A stretch of 64,000 nt of DNA from Verrucomicrobiales bacterium. GTDB lineage: Bacteria; Verrucomicrobiota; Verrucomicrobiia; Limisphaerales; UBA9464. The position numbers and the translations under genes are program-made. Positions 45,708-55,900 of this stretch are shown one piece after another. The notes beneath the pieces were generated by a model that searched no databases, was not told where the DNA came from, and saw nothing but the letters and a program-made list of their open reading frames with translations. Numbering within the stretch: the stretch's first letter is position 1; each line of letters starts with the position of its first letter. The stretch lies in assembly GCA_027488845.1 (NCBI GenBank), contig JAIYBC010000057.1, positions 186,001-250,000 of the forward strand, written 5' to 3'.

Positions 45708-46187
45708 TCAGAGAGGACGGATCTTAAACAAAGTCTGGCCGAACTCCACCGGTTTGCCGTTCTCGGCCACGATCGCCGTGATCACGCCACGGGTCTCGGC
45801 CTTGATCTCGTTCATCACCTTCATCGCCTCGATGATGCACACCACCGTGTCCGGGCCGACCTCGCTGCCGACGTCGACATACGGGGCGGCATCCGGGGAA
45901 GGGGTGCGGTAGAACGTGCCGATCATCGGGCTCTTGATCTCGGCATCGCCGGATCCGGGAGCCAATGCAGGAGCGGAAGCCGGGGCCGCGGCCGCCTGGG
46001 AGGCCTGTCGGGACAAGGCGGCGAAGGCGGTCAGCTCCGGATCGTCCACCGGCGTCACCGCCGGTCCGACCACATGCCCGATCGGGCGCTTGAGCTTGAT
46101 CTTGAATTCCTTCTCCTCGAGTTCGAACTCCGAGAGGGAGTTCTTCTTCATCAGGTCGATGATCGCCTTGATCTCTTTCAGGTCCAC
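45708..46187 (-). CDS. accB: Acetyl-CoA carboxylase, biotin carboxyl carrier protein
   Basis: The 159-residue carrier has an N-terminal helical domain ([29 protein letters not shown]) and an Ala/Pro-rich linker. The biotinyl domain has the target lysine in [14 protein letters not shown] and the thumb-containing [22 protein letters not shown] 46187 (VDLKEIK) matches the family start; a second GTG 30 bases upstream is possible. A promoter-like element lies about 115 bases upstream. Confidence 0.96.
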   Translation of the reverse strand: MDLKEIKAIIDLMKKNSLSEFELEEKEFKIKLKRPIGHVVGPAVTPVDDPELTAFAALSRQASQAAAAPASAPALAPGSGDAEIKSPMIGTFYRTPSPDAAPYVDVGSEVGPDTVVCIIEAMKVMNEIKAETRGVITAIVAENGKPVEFGQTLFKIRPL

Positions 46188-46302
46188 GGTGCGGTTTCTT
46201 TCAGCAAGCACCCCCACGGGCGGGCGCTTTCGGATTCGTTGGGGAAATCGGCCTTTGGGCGGTTCGGAAGTCGCGCCGGATCCAAAGGCCTTCGATGAGC
46301 GG

Positions 46303-46332
46303 AAACTAGGGATGTGTCGGGAAACGCGTCAA
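46303..46332 (-). promoter_or_regulatory. Putative promoter of accB-accC
   Basis: On the minus strand TTGACG (46332-46327) and TAGTTT (46308-46303) are 18 bases apart, preceded by CCC and followed by CCGC. It lies in the 193-base gap between aroQ and accB, which otherwise holds nothing recognisable. Confidence 0.5.
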
Positions 46333-46380
46333 GAACCACTTCTGCACCGGTTTGGCGTCAAACAGGGCAAAATGACGGGT

Positions 46381-46818
46381 TTACGCCGATCTTTTAACGT
46401 TCACGGCCGCTTCAAGGGCCAGAATATAGGAGAAAGCGCCGAAGCCGCTGACCTGTCCGACGCAGACCGGGGCGATGAGGGAACGGTGCCGGAACTCCTC
46501 GCGCGCATGGATGTTGGACAGGTGCAGTTCCACGACCGGCAGCCCGACGGAAGAGATGGCGTCCCGCAGCGCGACGCTGGTGTGGGTGTAGGCGGCAGCG
46601 TTCAGGGCGATCGCATCGAAACGGCCGCGCGCCTCCTGGACCCAGTCGACCAGCTGACCTTCGTGGTTGCTCTGCCGGAACTCGACGTCGACCCCAAGGA
46701 TCGCCGCCCGGGTCCGCACCTGCGCCTCGATGTCGGCCAAGGTGGTACGCCCGTAGATCTCCGGCTGGCGCGTGCCCAGCAGGTTCAGGTTCGGTCCGTT
46801 GAGGAACAGGATCTTCAT
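46381..46818 (-). CDS. aroQ: 3-dehydroquinate dehydratase, type II
   Basis: AroQ removes water from 3-dehydroquinate to give 3-dehydroshikimate in the shikimate pathway, as a dodecamer. The 145 residues contain [20 protein letters not shown] with the catalytic Tyr, [36 protein letters not shown], and [19 protein letters not shown]. aroQ beside accB-accC is a frequent arrangement. Confidence 0.97.
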   Translation of the reverse strand: MKILFLNGPNLNLLGTRQPEIYGRTTLADIEAQVRTRAAILGVDVEFRQSNHEGQLVDWVQEARGRFDAIALNAAAYTHTSVALRDAISSVGLPVVELHLSNIHAREEFRHRSLIAPVCVGQVSGFGAFSYILALEAAVNVKRSA

Positions 46819-46889
46819 CAGCGACAGGGAAACCCTACCCGGGTCGCCCCCGGACGGCCAGATGCGTTTCCGGGCCCCGGCGCCGACGT

Positions 46890-47618
46890 TCAGACAGCCG
46901 GGCGCCGGCCCACATTGATGCTCATCATGCCACCGAGCAGCTCGACCCGGCGCCGCTCCGCATAGCCCAGGTCCTTGAGCTCCCGGTCCACACCCTCCTG
47001 GGCCGGATAGGCGATCAACGAGTCGAGGATGTACCCGTGGGTGTCGCCGTCGCCGCAGAACCAGCGTCCGAACACCGGGCAGATCCACCGCAGGTACTGG
47101 AAGTAGACCCATCGCCACGGGGCCCAGGAGGGCTTGCCGAAGTCGAGCACCAGCAACCTCCCGCCGGGTCGCAGGACACGGGTGAGCTCGCGAAGGCCCC
47201 CTTCGAAGTCCGCGAGGTTCCTGAGTCCGTAGCTGATGGTGACCACATCGAATCGGTGGTCCGGGAACGGAAGCTTCAGGGCGTCTCCTTGGAGGAACCG
47301 GGGCCGGGACCGGTTCCCCGGAAGGCGTTCGGCCCGCCTGGCGGCGACATCCAGCATCGGTTGGCTGAAGTCGATCCCGGTGGCTTCGGCCCCGGCTTCG
47401 GCCAGACGGAAGGTGACGTCTCCGGTGCCGCAGCAGACGTCCAAAGCGGCCTCTCCCGGCCGGACACCCGCCAGTCGGATCAACCGCGCCTTCCACAGCC
47501 GATGCAGGCCGAAGCTCTGAAGGTCGTTGATCAGGTCGTACCGCGGGGCCACCGCGGCGAAGAGGTCCACGACTTTGTCCGCACGTTCCTCGCCGGGTTG
47601 GAAATACTTGCTGGACAT
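46890..47618 (-). CDS. ubiE: Demethylmenaquinone/ubiquinone-type C-methyltransferase
   Basis: The 242-residue SAM methyltransferase of the UbiE/MenG family methylates the quinone ring in the last steps of menaquinone (or ubiquinone) synthesis. It shows [28 protein letters not shown], the SAM motif [42 protein letters not shown] and [16 protein letters not shown]. The quinone made by this organism cannot be told from the window. ATG 47618 is chosen from the MSSKYF start; it lies 14 bases after the coiled-coil gene. Confidence 0.94.
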   Translation of the reverse strand: MSSKYFQPGEERADKVVDLFAAVAPRYDLINDLQSFGLHRLWKARLIRLAGVRPGEAALDVCCGTGDVTFRLAEAGAEATGIDFSQPMLDVAARRAERLPGNRSRPRFLQGDALKLPFPDHRFDVVTISYGLRNLADFEGGLRELTRVLRPGGRLLVLDFGKPSWAPWRWVYFQYLRWICPVFGRWFCGDGDTHGYILDSLIAYPAQEGVDRELKDLGYAERRRVELLGGMMSINVGRRPAV

Positions 47619-47632
47619 CGGTTTCTGTCGGA

Positions 47633-49321
47633 TCAGCGGCGGAGGCGGTGGAATTCCTCCGTGCGTTCCCGTGGGGACACCATGCGCCATCCGCGCGTGA
47701 CCGCGAGTCCCTGCTGCGAGGCTTTCGTCAGTTCCTCGACCTTCTTGGCCAAGGAGGCCCGTTCCTTCTCCAGGTCGCGGACCCTTGTCTCCAGCCGGGC
47801 AAGGCTCTTCGCGACGGCCGGGGGAGGGGTGCTCGCGGAAGGCGCCGCCGCCGCGGGCGGGTTCGCCGCCAGGGCCGCGGCCAGGCGCTTTTCCAGGTCG
47901 GACTTCTCCCGCAGGAAGCGTCCCCGCCACTCCTCGGCCTGCCGGACCGCCACGGTCAACGCGGCTTCCCGTTCCGCGCCTTCCTTCATCGCCGTGCGGA
48001 GGCGGCTGATTTCCGATTTCGCCGAAGCCAGGTCCGCCGCCGAGGCGCCACCCGGGGCCGGGGCGGAACCGTCGGCCCGGCCCAGGGCCTGGAGCTTCTC
48101 CTCCGCCGCCTTCAACTCGGCCTGCATGGACTCCTTCTCCGCGCGTTCGGCGGCGAGGGTGGATTGGAGCGTCTTCAACGTCTCCGCGTCCGAGGCCAGG
48201 CCACGGGTCAGTTCCTCGACGCGTCCCTGGAGGGACTTGTTGGCCATCTCGAGGTCGCTGCGCGCCTGCTTCTCCTTGTTCAGCGCTACCGCAATCAACT
48301 CCGCCTCGGCCGAACTGCGGCTGGCGCTGAGCCTCGCCGCCGCGAGATCCGCCTCCAGCTTCTTGATGTTCAGGATTCCTTCCTCGGCGGAACGCGCCTT
48401 GAGGTCCTCCACCTGCCGTTCCAAGGCGGATTTCTCGGCGGCGATCTGCTCGTTGCGACGCTTGGTCTCCTCCAGCTCGGTCTGCAGCTTGGACAGCTTC
48501 CCGGCCAGCTCGGCGACCTGGCGTCCCCGGTCGGTGTCGGTCTTCAACTCACCCACCTGCTGCTTCAAGGCCGTGTTCTCGGTCTGCAGCGACTTCACCG
48601 TCACGTCCTGGAGCTTCTTGAGGCGGTCTTCGATCTCCTTCTTTTCCCGCTCGATCCGGCCGACCGAACCCTGCTGTTCCAGCAGCTTTCGGTTGGCCTC
48701 GTTCAGGGCTTCGCGGGCCTCGTCGACCAGGACCTTCTCCACCAGGTTTCGCCGCTCGGCTTCCTGGGTCTCCAGCTGCTGGACCAGCACCTTGTTCGTC
48801 GACTGGAGCGACGTGATCTTCTCGATCGCCGCCTGGAATTCCCGGGGATCGACCGGGGCCGGTTGGGCGGTCAGGGCCTCCCGCAGCTTCGCCTCCAGCC
48901 GCTGCTTCTCGTCCGCCAGCCGCCGGATCTGCCCGTTCAACTGCTCGAACTGCGCCAGGACCTCGCCGTTCGGGGCCAACTCGGCCGTGGCCGGGGCGGG
49001 GGCGGGGGCGTTGGTCGGGGCGGATGCGCTCGCGGCCGTGTTCGGGAGGTCCTTGAGGGAGGCCAGCTTCTCGGTGACGTAACGCAGACGGAAGTTCACG
49101 ACGCGGTCGTTCCACCTCGGGAAGTTCTGCTGCAGCGCCAAGAGCCCGCGCCTCGCCTCGTTGTAGCCTTCGCGGGCCTCGTTCAGGCGACCGGCCCCGC
49201 TGTTCGCGTCGGCCTGCTGGAGCAGGTTGTAGATCCGGATGTAGGCGTCATCCGCACCCTCCCCGCGGACCAGCAGGGCGCCCAGCGACAGGACGGCCAG
49301 GAATCGGAGAAATCGCGACAT
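47633..49321 (-). CDS. Exported long coiled-coil protein
   Basis: A 562-residue protein with a signal peptide ([17 protein letters not shown]). A TPR-like helical segment ([37 protein letters not shown]) follows, then almost continuous heptads from about residue 120 to 500. The heptads carry Lys/Glu-rich repeats and two Ala/Pro/Ser linkers ([28 protein letters not shown]). It probably acts in the periplasm as a scaffold or tether; no family is recognised. ATG 49321 is preferred because upstream in-frame ATGs fall in the putative promoter. Confidence 0.75.
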   Translation of the reverse strand: MSRFLRFLAVLSLGALLVRGEGADDAYIRIYNLLQQADANSGAGRLNEAREGYNEARRGLLALQQNFPRWNDRVVNFRLRYVTEKLASLKDLPNTAASASAPTNAPAPAPATAELAPNGEVLAQFEQLNGQIRRLADEKQRLEAKLREALTAQPAPVDPREFQAAIEKITSLQSTNKVLVQQLETQEAERRNLVEKVLVDEAREALNEANRKLLEQQGSVGRIEREKKEIEDRLKKLQDVTVKSLQTENTALKQQVGELKTDTDRGRQVAELAGKLSKLQTELEETKRRNEQIAAEKSALERQVEDLKARSAEEGILNIKKLEADLAAARLSASRSSAEAELIAVALNKEKQARSDLEMANKSLQGRVEELTRGLASDAETLKTLQSTLAAERAEKESMQAELKAAEEKLQALGRADGSAPAPGGASAADLASAKSEISRLRTAMKEGAEREAALTVAVRQAEEWRGRFLREKSDLEKRLAAALAANPPAAAAPSASTPPPAVAKSLARLETRVRDLEKERASLAKKVEELTKASQQGLAVTRGWRMVSPRERTEEFHRLRR

Positions 49322-49331
49322 GAGGCCGGAC

Positions 49332-49360
49332 GACATAGGGCTTCCGGGCTCCGCTGGCAA
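49332..49360 (-). promoter_or_regulatory. Putative promoter of the coiled-coil gene
   Basis: On the minus strand TTGCCA (49360-49355) and TATGTC (49337-49332) are 17 bases apart. The leader to ATG 49321 would be only a few bases. Confidence 0.4.
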
Positions 49361-49408
49361 TCGGCCCTTGCCGGTCGCTTCCCATGCCCGGGCCCGCTCC
49401 GGCCGGAA

Positions 49409-50326
49409 TCAGCGCGAACCGGTCCGACGGAACAGCCCGGAACGCCACTCCCGTTCCCCCTTCGACCGGACGCACTTCCATCCGGCGTCCACATAGGCCT
49501 TCTCCACCGCGGCGAACTGGGTCTTCAGGATGCCCGCCAGCACCAGCGAGCCGTCCTCGGCCACCCTCGCCAGGATGCGGTCGCGCTCGGAGACGAGCAG
49601 GTCGTGGATGAGGTTGGCGCAGACGACGTCGTGGCGCACGGCCGCGCGGCGAGGGGCTTTCGTGATGTCCGCGAGAGCCGGTTGGACGGCCTCCGAGACG
49701 CCGTTGAGCGCCGCGTTCTCGATCGCGGTGCGGACGCAGTCGGGATCGAAGTCGAAGGCGGCAACCGGCGTGTAGCCCAGACGGGCGGCGGCGATGGCGA
49801 GGATCCCGGAGCCGGTTCCGATGTCGAGGAACGAGCGGACGGTTCCTTGCGGACGGTTCGCGGCCACCTGTTCGAGGCAGAACCGCGTCGTCGCATGCTG
49901 GCCGGTGCCGAAGCTCAATCCGGGATCGAGCACGACCACCGTCTGTCCCTTGCGGGGCCGACGGCGGCTCCACGTGGGTTTCACCAGCAACGAAGGCCCC
50001 ACCTCGATCGGGCGGAAGTGCCGCTTCCAGGATTCGCTCCAGTCCTTGGCCGGGACCGAACGGATCCCGATGCGGGCCGGATCCACGTCCATGCCCGCGG
50101 CCGCCAGTTCCGCCAGCGACGCCCGGATCTCCCGCCGCGTCGACGCCAGCCGGGCAGGGGGGATCTCCGGATAGACGCTGACCGTCGAAAGCCCGGTGGC
50201 GGCGTCGGTGTAGATCGACGGCACCTGTCCGAAGCGGACCTCGAGCCAGGCGTGCACGGCGTCCTCCACCGAGGGCGGGACGGTCACGGAAACGTGTCGC
50301 AGCAGCGGGTTCAATGGTCGCGCCAT
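49409..50326 (-). CDS. prmA: Ribosomal protein L11 methyltransferase
   Basis: PrmA methylates lysines and the N-terminus of L11. The 305 residues have an N-terminal substrate-recognition domain (VPPSVEDAVHAWLEVRFGQVPSIY) and a C-terminal SAM domain. The SAM domain includes VLDPGLSFGTGQHATTRFCLE, FLDIGTGSGILAIAAARLG, and VVCANLIHDLLVS. The first 16 bases overlap the end of the phosphatase gene, so the two are coupled. Confidence 0.94.
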   Translation of the reverse strand: MARPLNPLLRHVSVTVPPSVEDAVHAWLEVRFGQVPSIYTDAATGLSTVSVYPEIPPARLASTRREIRASLAELAAAGMDVDPARIGIRSVPAKDWSESWKRHFRPIEVGPSLLVKPTWSRRRPRKGQTVVVLDPGLSFGTGQHATTRFCLEQVAANRPQGTVRSFLDIGTGSGILAIAAARLGYTPVAAFDFDPDCVRTAIENAALNGVSEAVQPALADITKAPRRAAVRHDVVCANLIHDLLVSERDRILARVAEDGSLVLAGILKTQFAAVEKAYVDAGWKCVRSKGEREWRSGLFRRTGSR

Positions 50327-50934
50327 GGGGTGAAGTTCAGAAGTTGGATCTCCGTTCGGGGCCTGCCTGCCTTGATCTCGCCGACATCCAGCCAGGTCGT
50401 GGACGCGTAGCCGATCTCCACATGCTCGAACTTGGACAGCGGCAGATCGAGCAGGATCGCCAACGCCATGCGGATCACGCCGCCATGGGCGAAGACGGCG
50501 ACGGTCTGTCCGGGGGAATCGGAAAGGATGCGTTGCAGGCTCGCCGCGATCCGGCCGCGGAAGTCCTCGACGCGTTCGCCTTCGGGGATCGCATTGCGTT
50601 CCATGAGCTGGAGCCAGTCGAAGGCGGAGTGCCCGAACCGCTCCTGCACCTCGTCCCAACCGCAGCCGGTCCAGCCGCCGAAATCCACCTCGCGCAGGCC
50701 GTCGAGAAGGATCGGGGTGCCCTGGAACCGGGGTCGGAACGGGTCGAGGGTCAGCTGGACCCGTTGCATCGGGCTCGCGTAGACGGCGTCGAAGCGGTGT
50801 CGCAGCAGCCAGGCGGCGAGCGACTGGGCCTGCGTGCGGCCCTTCGGGGAAAGACCCATGTCGATGCGGCCGCCGAAGACGCGGTGGTACCGCTCCTCGA
50901 CCTCGGCGTGCCGGCAGAGGAAGAGACGTGTCAT
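50311..50934 (-). CDS. Histidine phosphatase (phosphoglycerate-mutase-like) family protein
   Basis: The 207-residue cytoplasmic protein has the catalytic RHG-type motif in RLFLCRHAEVEERYHRVFGGRIDMGLSPKGRTQAQSLA (here RHA). It also has ASPMQRVQLT, EVDFGGWTGCGWDEVQERF, and the second histidine in VAVFAHGGVIRMALAILL. Members include phosphoglycerate mutase and alpha-ribazole or other small phosphatases; the substrate is unknown. The RHA in place of RHG is a common variant. It overlaps rph by 4 bases and prmA by 16. Confidence 0.9.
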   Translation of the reverse strand: MTRLFLCRHAEVEERYHRVFGGRIDMGLSPKGRTQAQSLAAWLLRHRFDAVYASPMQRVQLTLDPFRPRFQGTPILLDGLREVDFGGWTGCGWDEVQERFGHSAFDWLQLMERNAIPEGERVEDFRGRIAASLQRILSDSPGQTVAVFAHGGVIRMALAILLDLPLSKFEHVEIGYASTTWLDVGEIKAGRPRTEIQLLNFTPWRDH

Positions 50935-51665
50935 GACGCGAGGGCCTGGGTCTGGGCCACGAGCAGCCGCTGGATCCCGGAGCGACCCAAGGCGAGCAGC
51001 GCGGCCAGTTCCGTGTCGGAGAAGGTCGCCTCCTCGCCCGCCGCCTGCAGCTCGATGAACTCGCCGCGGCTGTTCATCACCAGGTTCATGTCCACGGCCG
51101 CGTCCTTGTCCTCGACGTAGTTGAGGTCGAGGAGCGGACGTCCTTCGAACACCCCGACGCTCACCGCGGCGACCCCGGCGGTGAGCGGGGATTCGGTGAT
51201 CTTCCCCTCGGCCTGGAGCTTCCGGAAGGCGAGGCCGAGCGCGACGTAGGCGCCGGTGATCGAGGCGGTCCGGGTGCCGCCGTCGGCCTGGAGGACGTCG
51301 CAGTCGATCCAGAGCGTCCGGGAACCGAGCTTCTCGAGGTCGATCACCGCCCGCAACGAGCGGCCGATCAGGCGTTGGATCTCCTGGGAACGTCCGTCGA
51401 GCTTCAGCTTGGAGATGTCGCGCGCCTTCCGGTCGAGGGTCGAGTAGGGAAGCATCGAGTACTCCGCCGAGATCCAGCCGCCGGTGACCTTCTGGTCCTT
51501 CATCCACTTGGGGACCGACTCGTCGACGGTCACGGCGCAGATCACGCGGGTGTTGCCCCATTCGACGAGGGTGGAGCCCGCCGCGTGGGGGGCGATGTGG
51601 TTCTGGAATCGGAGGGGACGCAGCTCATCGGGCCGGCGGCCGTCCACGCGGAGGAAGTCAGTCAT
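50931..51665 (-). CDS. rph: Ribonuclease PH
   Basis: RNase PH trims tRNA 3' ends by phosphorolysis. The 244 residues show RVDGRRPDELRPL, GNTRVICAVTVDESVP, GWISAEYSMLPYSTLDR, GRSQEIQRLIGRSLRAVIDLEKLGSRTLWIDCDVLQADGGTRTASITGAY (with the DxxxADGGTRTAxI motif), and DLNYVEDKDAAVDMNLVMNSRGEFIELQ. ATG 51665 is set by MTDFLRVDGRRPD. It overlaps the phosphatase start (ATGA). It is transcribed away from a tRNA gene. Confidence 0.96.
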   Translation of the reverse strand: MTDFLRVDGRRPDELRPLRFQNHIAPHAAGSTLVEWGNTRVICAVTVDESVPKWMKDQKVTGGWISAEYSMLPYSTLDRKARDISKLKLDGRSQEIQRLIGRSLRAVIDLEKLGSRTLWIDCDVLQADGGTRTASITGAYVALGLAFRKLQAEGKITESPLTAGVAAVSVGVFEGRPLLDLNYVEDKDAAVDMNLVMNSRGEFIELQAAGEEATFSDTELAALLALGRSGIQRLLVAQTQALAS

Positions 51666-51675
51666 GTGCCGGAGG

Positions 51676-51705
51676 AGCCTACGGACATCCGGCTGGCCGG
51701 CGCAA
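51676..51705 (-). promoter_or_regulatory. Putative promoter of rph and the following genes
   Basis: On the minus strand TTGCGC (51705-51700) and TAGGCT (51681-51676) are 18 bases apart, followed by CC. Transcription would start within about 5 bases of the rph ATG. Confidence 0.4.
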
Positions 51706-51825
51706 TGCGTCGCGCAGCCCGACCGACCGTACCAGGGGGCCACCGGAGGGAAGGTGGGGCATCGGAAACGCGGTTGCCAACCGCCCCTCGTCCGGTGCCC
51801 AATGGTGTCAGCCTTTCGGGGCTGT

Positions 51826-51902
51826 GCGCCCGTAGCTCAGTTGGATAGAGCATCCGCCTTCTAAGCGGACGGTCGTGTGTTCGACTCACACCGGGCGCGC
51901 CA
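51826..51902 (+). tRNA. tRNA-Arg (anticodon TCT)
   Basis: Full cloverleaf: acceptor GCGCCCG/CGGGCGC, D arm GCTC...GAGC, anticodon stem TCCGC/GCGGA with loop CTTCTAA (anticodon TCT), five-base variable loop, T arm GTGTG TTCGACT CACAC, discriminator G, and an encoded CCA. It reads AGA and AGG codons. Confidence 0.97.
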
Positions 51903-51946
51903 TTCGGAAACGGGCGCGGCGAACGGGTGGTTTGCGTCTGGTCATC

Positions 51947-52645
51947 ATGCACTCCCATCCGGTCGAAACCTGGCTCCGTCAACGCCTGCGGGAGGAATCC
52001 AACGCCCGGATCCTCCTCGGTTTCGGTGCCTTGGTCGGCGGTGGGCTTCTCCTCCTGGCCACCTTCTGGATCTCCTATGGGGCCATCTACCTGACCTCCG
52101 AGGTGGTCCTCGCCATTCCCGAGTTGCTGTTCGGTTTCCGTTGGAGGCCGTCGGCAAACCTCCTGATGTGGACGACCCGTGCGTTCACCGGGCTGCTCGT
52201 CTGGTCCGCTTGGCGTTCCGCACGTCCGATGACCGACCTTTCCGAATGGGACGGGGATCCGTCGGCCTTGGGGCAGACGATCGCCCGACTGGGTGTTGGA
52301 TCGGCGGGCAGGGCCACTCCCCTGCTCCTGCACCCCGGTATGGGCGCCCGCCTCTTCACCGATCTCCTGCTGTTTGCCCCGGGATGGGTGTTTCGCGGAT
52401 GGGAGCATCTTCGGGAGTGGTACCGGCTCCGGACCGCCGATCCAGGCCCGGCCGCGGAAATCCTCGTTGCGTTGCGGCTTTCTCCGGGAAAAACCGACTA
52501 CGTCGACCTTGAGGCGCAGTTTCCCAAGTCCGAGATCGCCGATGCGTTCCGTTTGCTCCGCTCGATTGAAGGAGTGGTGTTCCTCGAACGCAGCCTTGTC
52601 CTGAGCGGCGCCCTCCGAACCGTTTTGGAGAACCTTCCTCATTGA
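51947..52645 (+). CDS. Small membrane protein of unknown function
   Basis: The 232-residue protein has two hydrophobic segments near the N-terminus (ILLGFGALVGGGLLLLATFW and the NLLMWTTRAFTGLLVWSAW region). A soluble part of about 120 residues follows with an amphipathic helix (GWVFRGWEHLREWYRL) and a C-terminal fold that looks winged-helix-like (LSPGKTDYVDLEAQFPKSEIADAFRLLRSIEGVVFLERSLVLSG). I recognise no family. ATG 51947 is chosen because upstream frame overlaps the tRNA. It lies 44 bases after the tRNA gene. Confidence 0.75.
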   Translation: MHSHPVETWLRQRLREESNARILLGFGALVGGGLLLLATFWISYGAIYLTSEVVLAIPELLFGFRWRPSANLLMWTTRAFTGLLVWSAWRSARPMTDLSEWDGDPSALGQTIARLGVGSAGRATPLLLHPGMGARLFTDLLLFAPGWVFRGWEHLREWYRLRTADPGPAAEILVALRLSPGKTDYVDLEAQFPKSEIADAFRLLRSIEGVVFLERSLVLSGALRTVLENLPH

Positions 52646-52966
52646 TCTCCAATTGGTTGCGTGGCTTGTGCTGGGCAGGGCACCTCCTCGAAGCCTGCGA
52701 AGCCCCGGTTCCCATGTGACTTTTGTTCCGGGAATGTCACAGTTTCCAAACTCACCCTCTGGAAATGCACGGAACCTGCTGCTCTTTGCGACCCCCAATG
52801 TCGGATGCCTCCCGTCAGAGCCCCAAAGGGAGCCGTTTTGCCCAAAACTGGGCAACCGGCGCCCATGTGGTGGGTATCCGGGAGTTTGTCGGGCTGTCGG
52901 GGCTGCGTGTGGATCGCGCGTGTTCTGGCCTCCGTCGCGGCCATCTCTTCCAAGACTGATTTCTCC
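52646..52966. other. Intergenic region upstream of the giant surface protein
   Basis: About 320 bases without a supported gene. It holds three inverted repeats: GTGAC...GTCAC (52716-52740), TTTCCA...TGGAAA (52743-52765) and the compact TTGCCCA AAAC TGGGCAA (52838-52855). Any could be an operator or leader structure; no convincing TAGNYT promoter is present. Confidence 0.5.
52838..52855. promoter_or_regulatory. Inverted repeat TTGCCCAAAACTGGGCAA
   Basis: Seven-base perfect arms with a 4-base spacer lie 112 bases before the giant gene. The form suits a repressor operator or short hairpin; its role is not known. Confidence 0.4.
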
Positions 52967-55900
52967 ATGACCTCAACCTCGTTCCGGCTCCGTTGGCAAC
53001 GGATGCTGTTGTCCCTGCTTCTCGTCGTGGCTCCCGTGCGTGCGGGCAGCCTCCTGCGGGAGGTGTTCACCGAGTTGGGCGGCGTCGGGATCGCCGACCT
53101 GACCAACAGCCCGGCCTTCCCGGCATCGCCGACCTTCACCGAGACCCTGACGTCGCTGTTCGAGGCGCCGACGGATGTCCTGGAGAACTACGGCCAGCGG
53201 CTGCGCGGCACCTTCACCGCGCCGGTGACCGGCAACTACAAGTTCTGGATCGCGAGCGACGATGCCGGGTCGTTGTACCTCAGCACCGATGCGAATCCGG
53301 CCAACCGCCGCCTGATCGCCTTCGTCTCGGAATGGACCGGCTCCCGGGAGTGGGCGAAATTCGCTTCGCAGGAGAGCGAGGCCATCGCACTGGTGGCGGG
53401 CCGGAGGTACTACATCGAGGCCCTGATGAAGGAGGGCGGCGGCGGCGACAACCTGGCCGTCCGTTGGCTGCGGCCGGATGGCCGTGACGAGGGGCCGATC
53501 CCCTTGGACAACTTCCTCGCCTGGGGATTGAACCCGGAGCCTCCGCGCATCTCCCAGCAGCCGGTTCCCGTCACCGTCCAGGAAGGGCGCCCAGCGACCT
53601 TCTCCGTGAACTACGACAACGCCGGTGTCGTGGATGTCTTCTGGCTGCGCAACGGGTCCCCGATCGCCAACGCGACCGGCACCGTGCTGACGCTTCCGGT
53701 GGTCACGCTGACCGACGACGGAGCGCTTTTCCGGGCATTCCTGACCAATTCGCTCGGGGGAACCAACTCCACGGAGGTCCGCCTCACGGTCACCCGGGAC
53801 ACGGTGCGTCCGGTCCTCGTCTCCGCCATCGCCGCCTCGGATTCCGAGGTCCAGCTGCAGTTCGACGAACCGGTCCGCCCTCCTTCGGGCAACGCCTCGG
53901 ACTCCTTCTCCATCACGCCGTCGGTCCCCGTGCTCGGGGTGTCCCAGGATCCCGTCGATCCGCGGCGGCTGTTCCTCACCACCGGGCCGCGCACCGTGGG
54001 CCTGACCTACACGGTCTCCGTTTCCAACGTCCCGGACCGCGCCCAGACCCCGAACCTGGTCGCCGCGGGATCCACGGCTCAGTTCGCCGCGCAGGCGGCG
54101 TCGCCGTTCCTGGTCGAGGCCGAGGACTTCAACTTCGGCAGCGGTCAGACCCTGCCGGTGGCGAGCGTGATGCCCTACACGGGCGGAGCCTACTCCGGCC
54201 GGTTGGCCGTCCAGGGGGTCGACTACGAACGCCCGGCCGATTCCTCCAGTCCGGTCTACCGCAACGACACCCGGATCCCGATCAACGACAACCCCGACCT
54301 GAGCCGTGCCGACGGGGCTTGGTCGATGTCGGTGAACTTCAAGCTCGGATGGATCGGCGACGGCCAGTGGTACAACTACACCCGCACCGTCCCTCCCGGT
54401 CGCTATCAGGTCTTCGCCGCCATGAGCCACGGCGACACCGCCGTGGGCGCCATCCGCGGCTCCCTGCAACGGGTGACCGGAACCGCCACCACCGCGACCC
54501 AGACGCTGGAGAACCTGGGATCGTTCGTGGCGGCCGGCACCGGTGGCTGGGGAGCCAACGCCCTGGTGCCCCTGCGCGACGCGTCCGGTGCGATCCGGAC
54601 CCTCGGCCTCGGCGGCGTGACGACCTTCCGGATGAACCCCTCGAGCGGTGACTACGACTACCTGCTCTTCATGCCGGCGGCTCCTCCGCGCATCGTGGTC
54701 GCTCCCCAGCCCCGGACCGTCCTCGAAGGCCGCGACGCGGTCTTCACCGTCAACACCGGCGATGCCGCCGTCTCGGGTATCCAGTGGACCAGCAATGCCG
54801 TCCCGATCCTCGGGGCCACCAACGCGACCCTGGTGATGCGCTCGGTCCCGGTCTCCGCCAACGGCGCCCTGGTCCGGGTGGCCATCGCCAACGAGGTCGG
54901 AACCAGCCTCAGCACCCCGGTGACCCTGACGGTGGTTCCCGACACGCAACCGCCGGTCGTCCTCCGCGCCTTCAACACCGGCCTGACCAACCTCCTCGTG
55001 GAGTTCAGCGAACCGGTCTTCCTGCCCTCCGGTCCGGTCGGCGCCAGCTTCTCGATCGACGGCGGCGCCGCGCTCCTCGCCGTCGAACCGGGCACCCTTT
55101 CCACCCAGGTCCGGTTCACCGTCAGCGGCCTCACCTTCGGCCGCACCCACACGCTCACGCTGAACGAGGTGCGGGACCGTTCCGCCGCCGGCAACCGGGT
55201 CGCCGCCAACAGCCGTGCGTCGTTCATCGTCTCGGACCTCTCCCCCTTCAACCTCGGCGGCGATCCGGCCACCTCGGCCTCGGTGATCCAGGTCTCGGCG
55301 AACGGCTACGATGTCTCCGCGCGCGGTGGCGTGGTCGGGGCCGGCGCCGACTCCGGCGGTTTCGCGGCCCAACCGAGGACCGGCGACTTCGACCTCCGGG
55401 TCCGAGTCGAAGGTCAGCGCCTCACCGACCCGTACCAGACCGCCGGTCTCGTGGCCCGGGTCGGCTATGCCTCCAACGCCGTCTTCGCGGGCGCCTTCGC
55501 CTCCTCGGCCGAGGCGGGCAGCTTCTTCGTCTCGCGCGGCACCGCCGCCGGCGTCGCCGCCTACCAGGCGCCGCGTGGCGGCTACCCGGTCAACTATCCC
55601 CAGACCTGGCTCCGCCTCCGGCGCGTCGGGAACGTCCTGACCGGCTTCGGCTCCCGCGACGGCATCCGCTGGACCCAGCTGGGAACGACCACGTCGGTCC
55701 TCCCGTCGGAACTGGCCGTCGGCCTGGTGGTCGCCGGTCGGAGCGAGGCCGAGATCGCCTCCGCGCGCTTCCGCGACTTCGGGACCTCCACCGGGGCCGT
55801 CGCCGAGTCCTACGTTCCGACCCGAGAGGGCCTCGGCTATTCCAGCCGCAAGACCAAGATCGTCTTCAGCGAGATCTTCTATCATCCGCCCGACTCCTGG

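Noticed and set aside
52723-52959. A small plus-strand frame upstream of the giant gene
   Set aside because: Composition is not coding-like and it overlaps the inverted repeats; no ribosome site.
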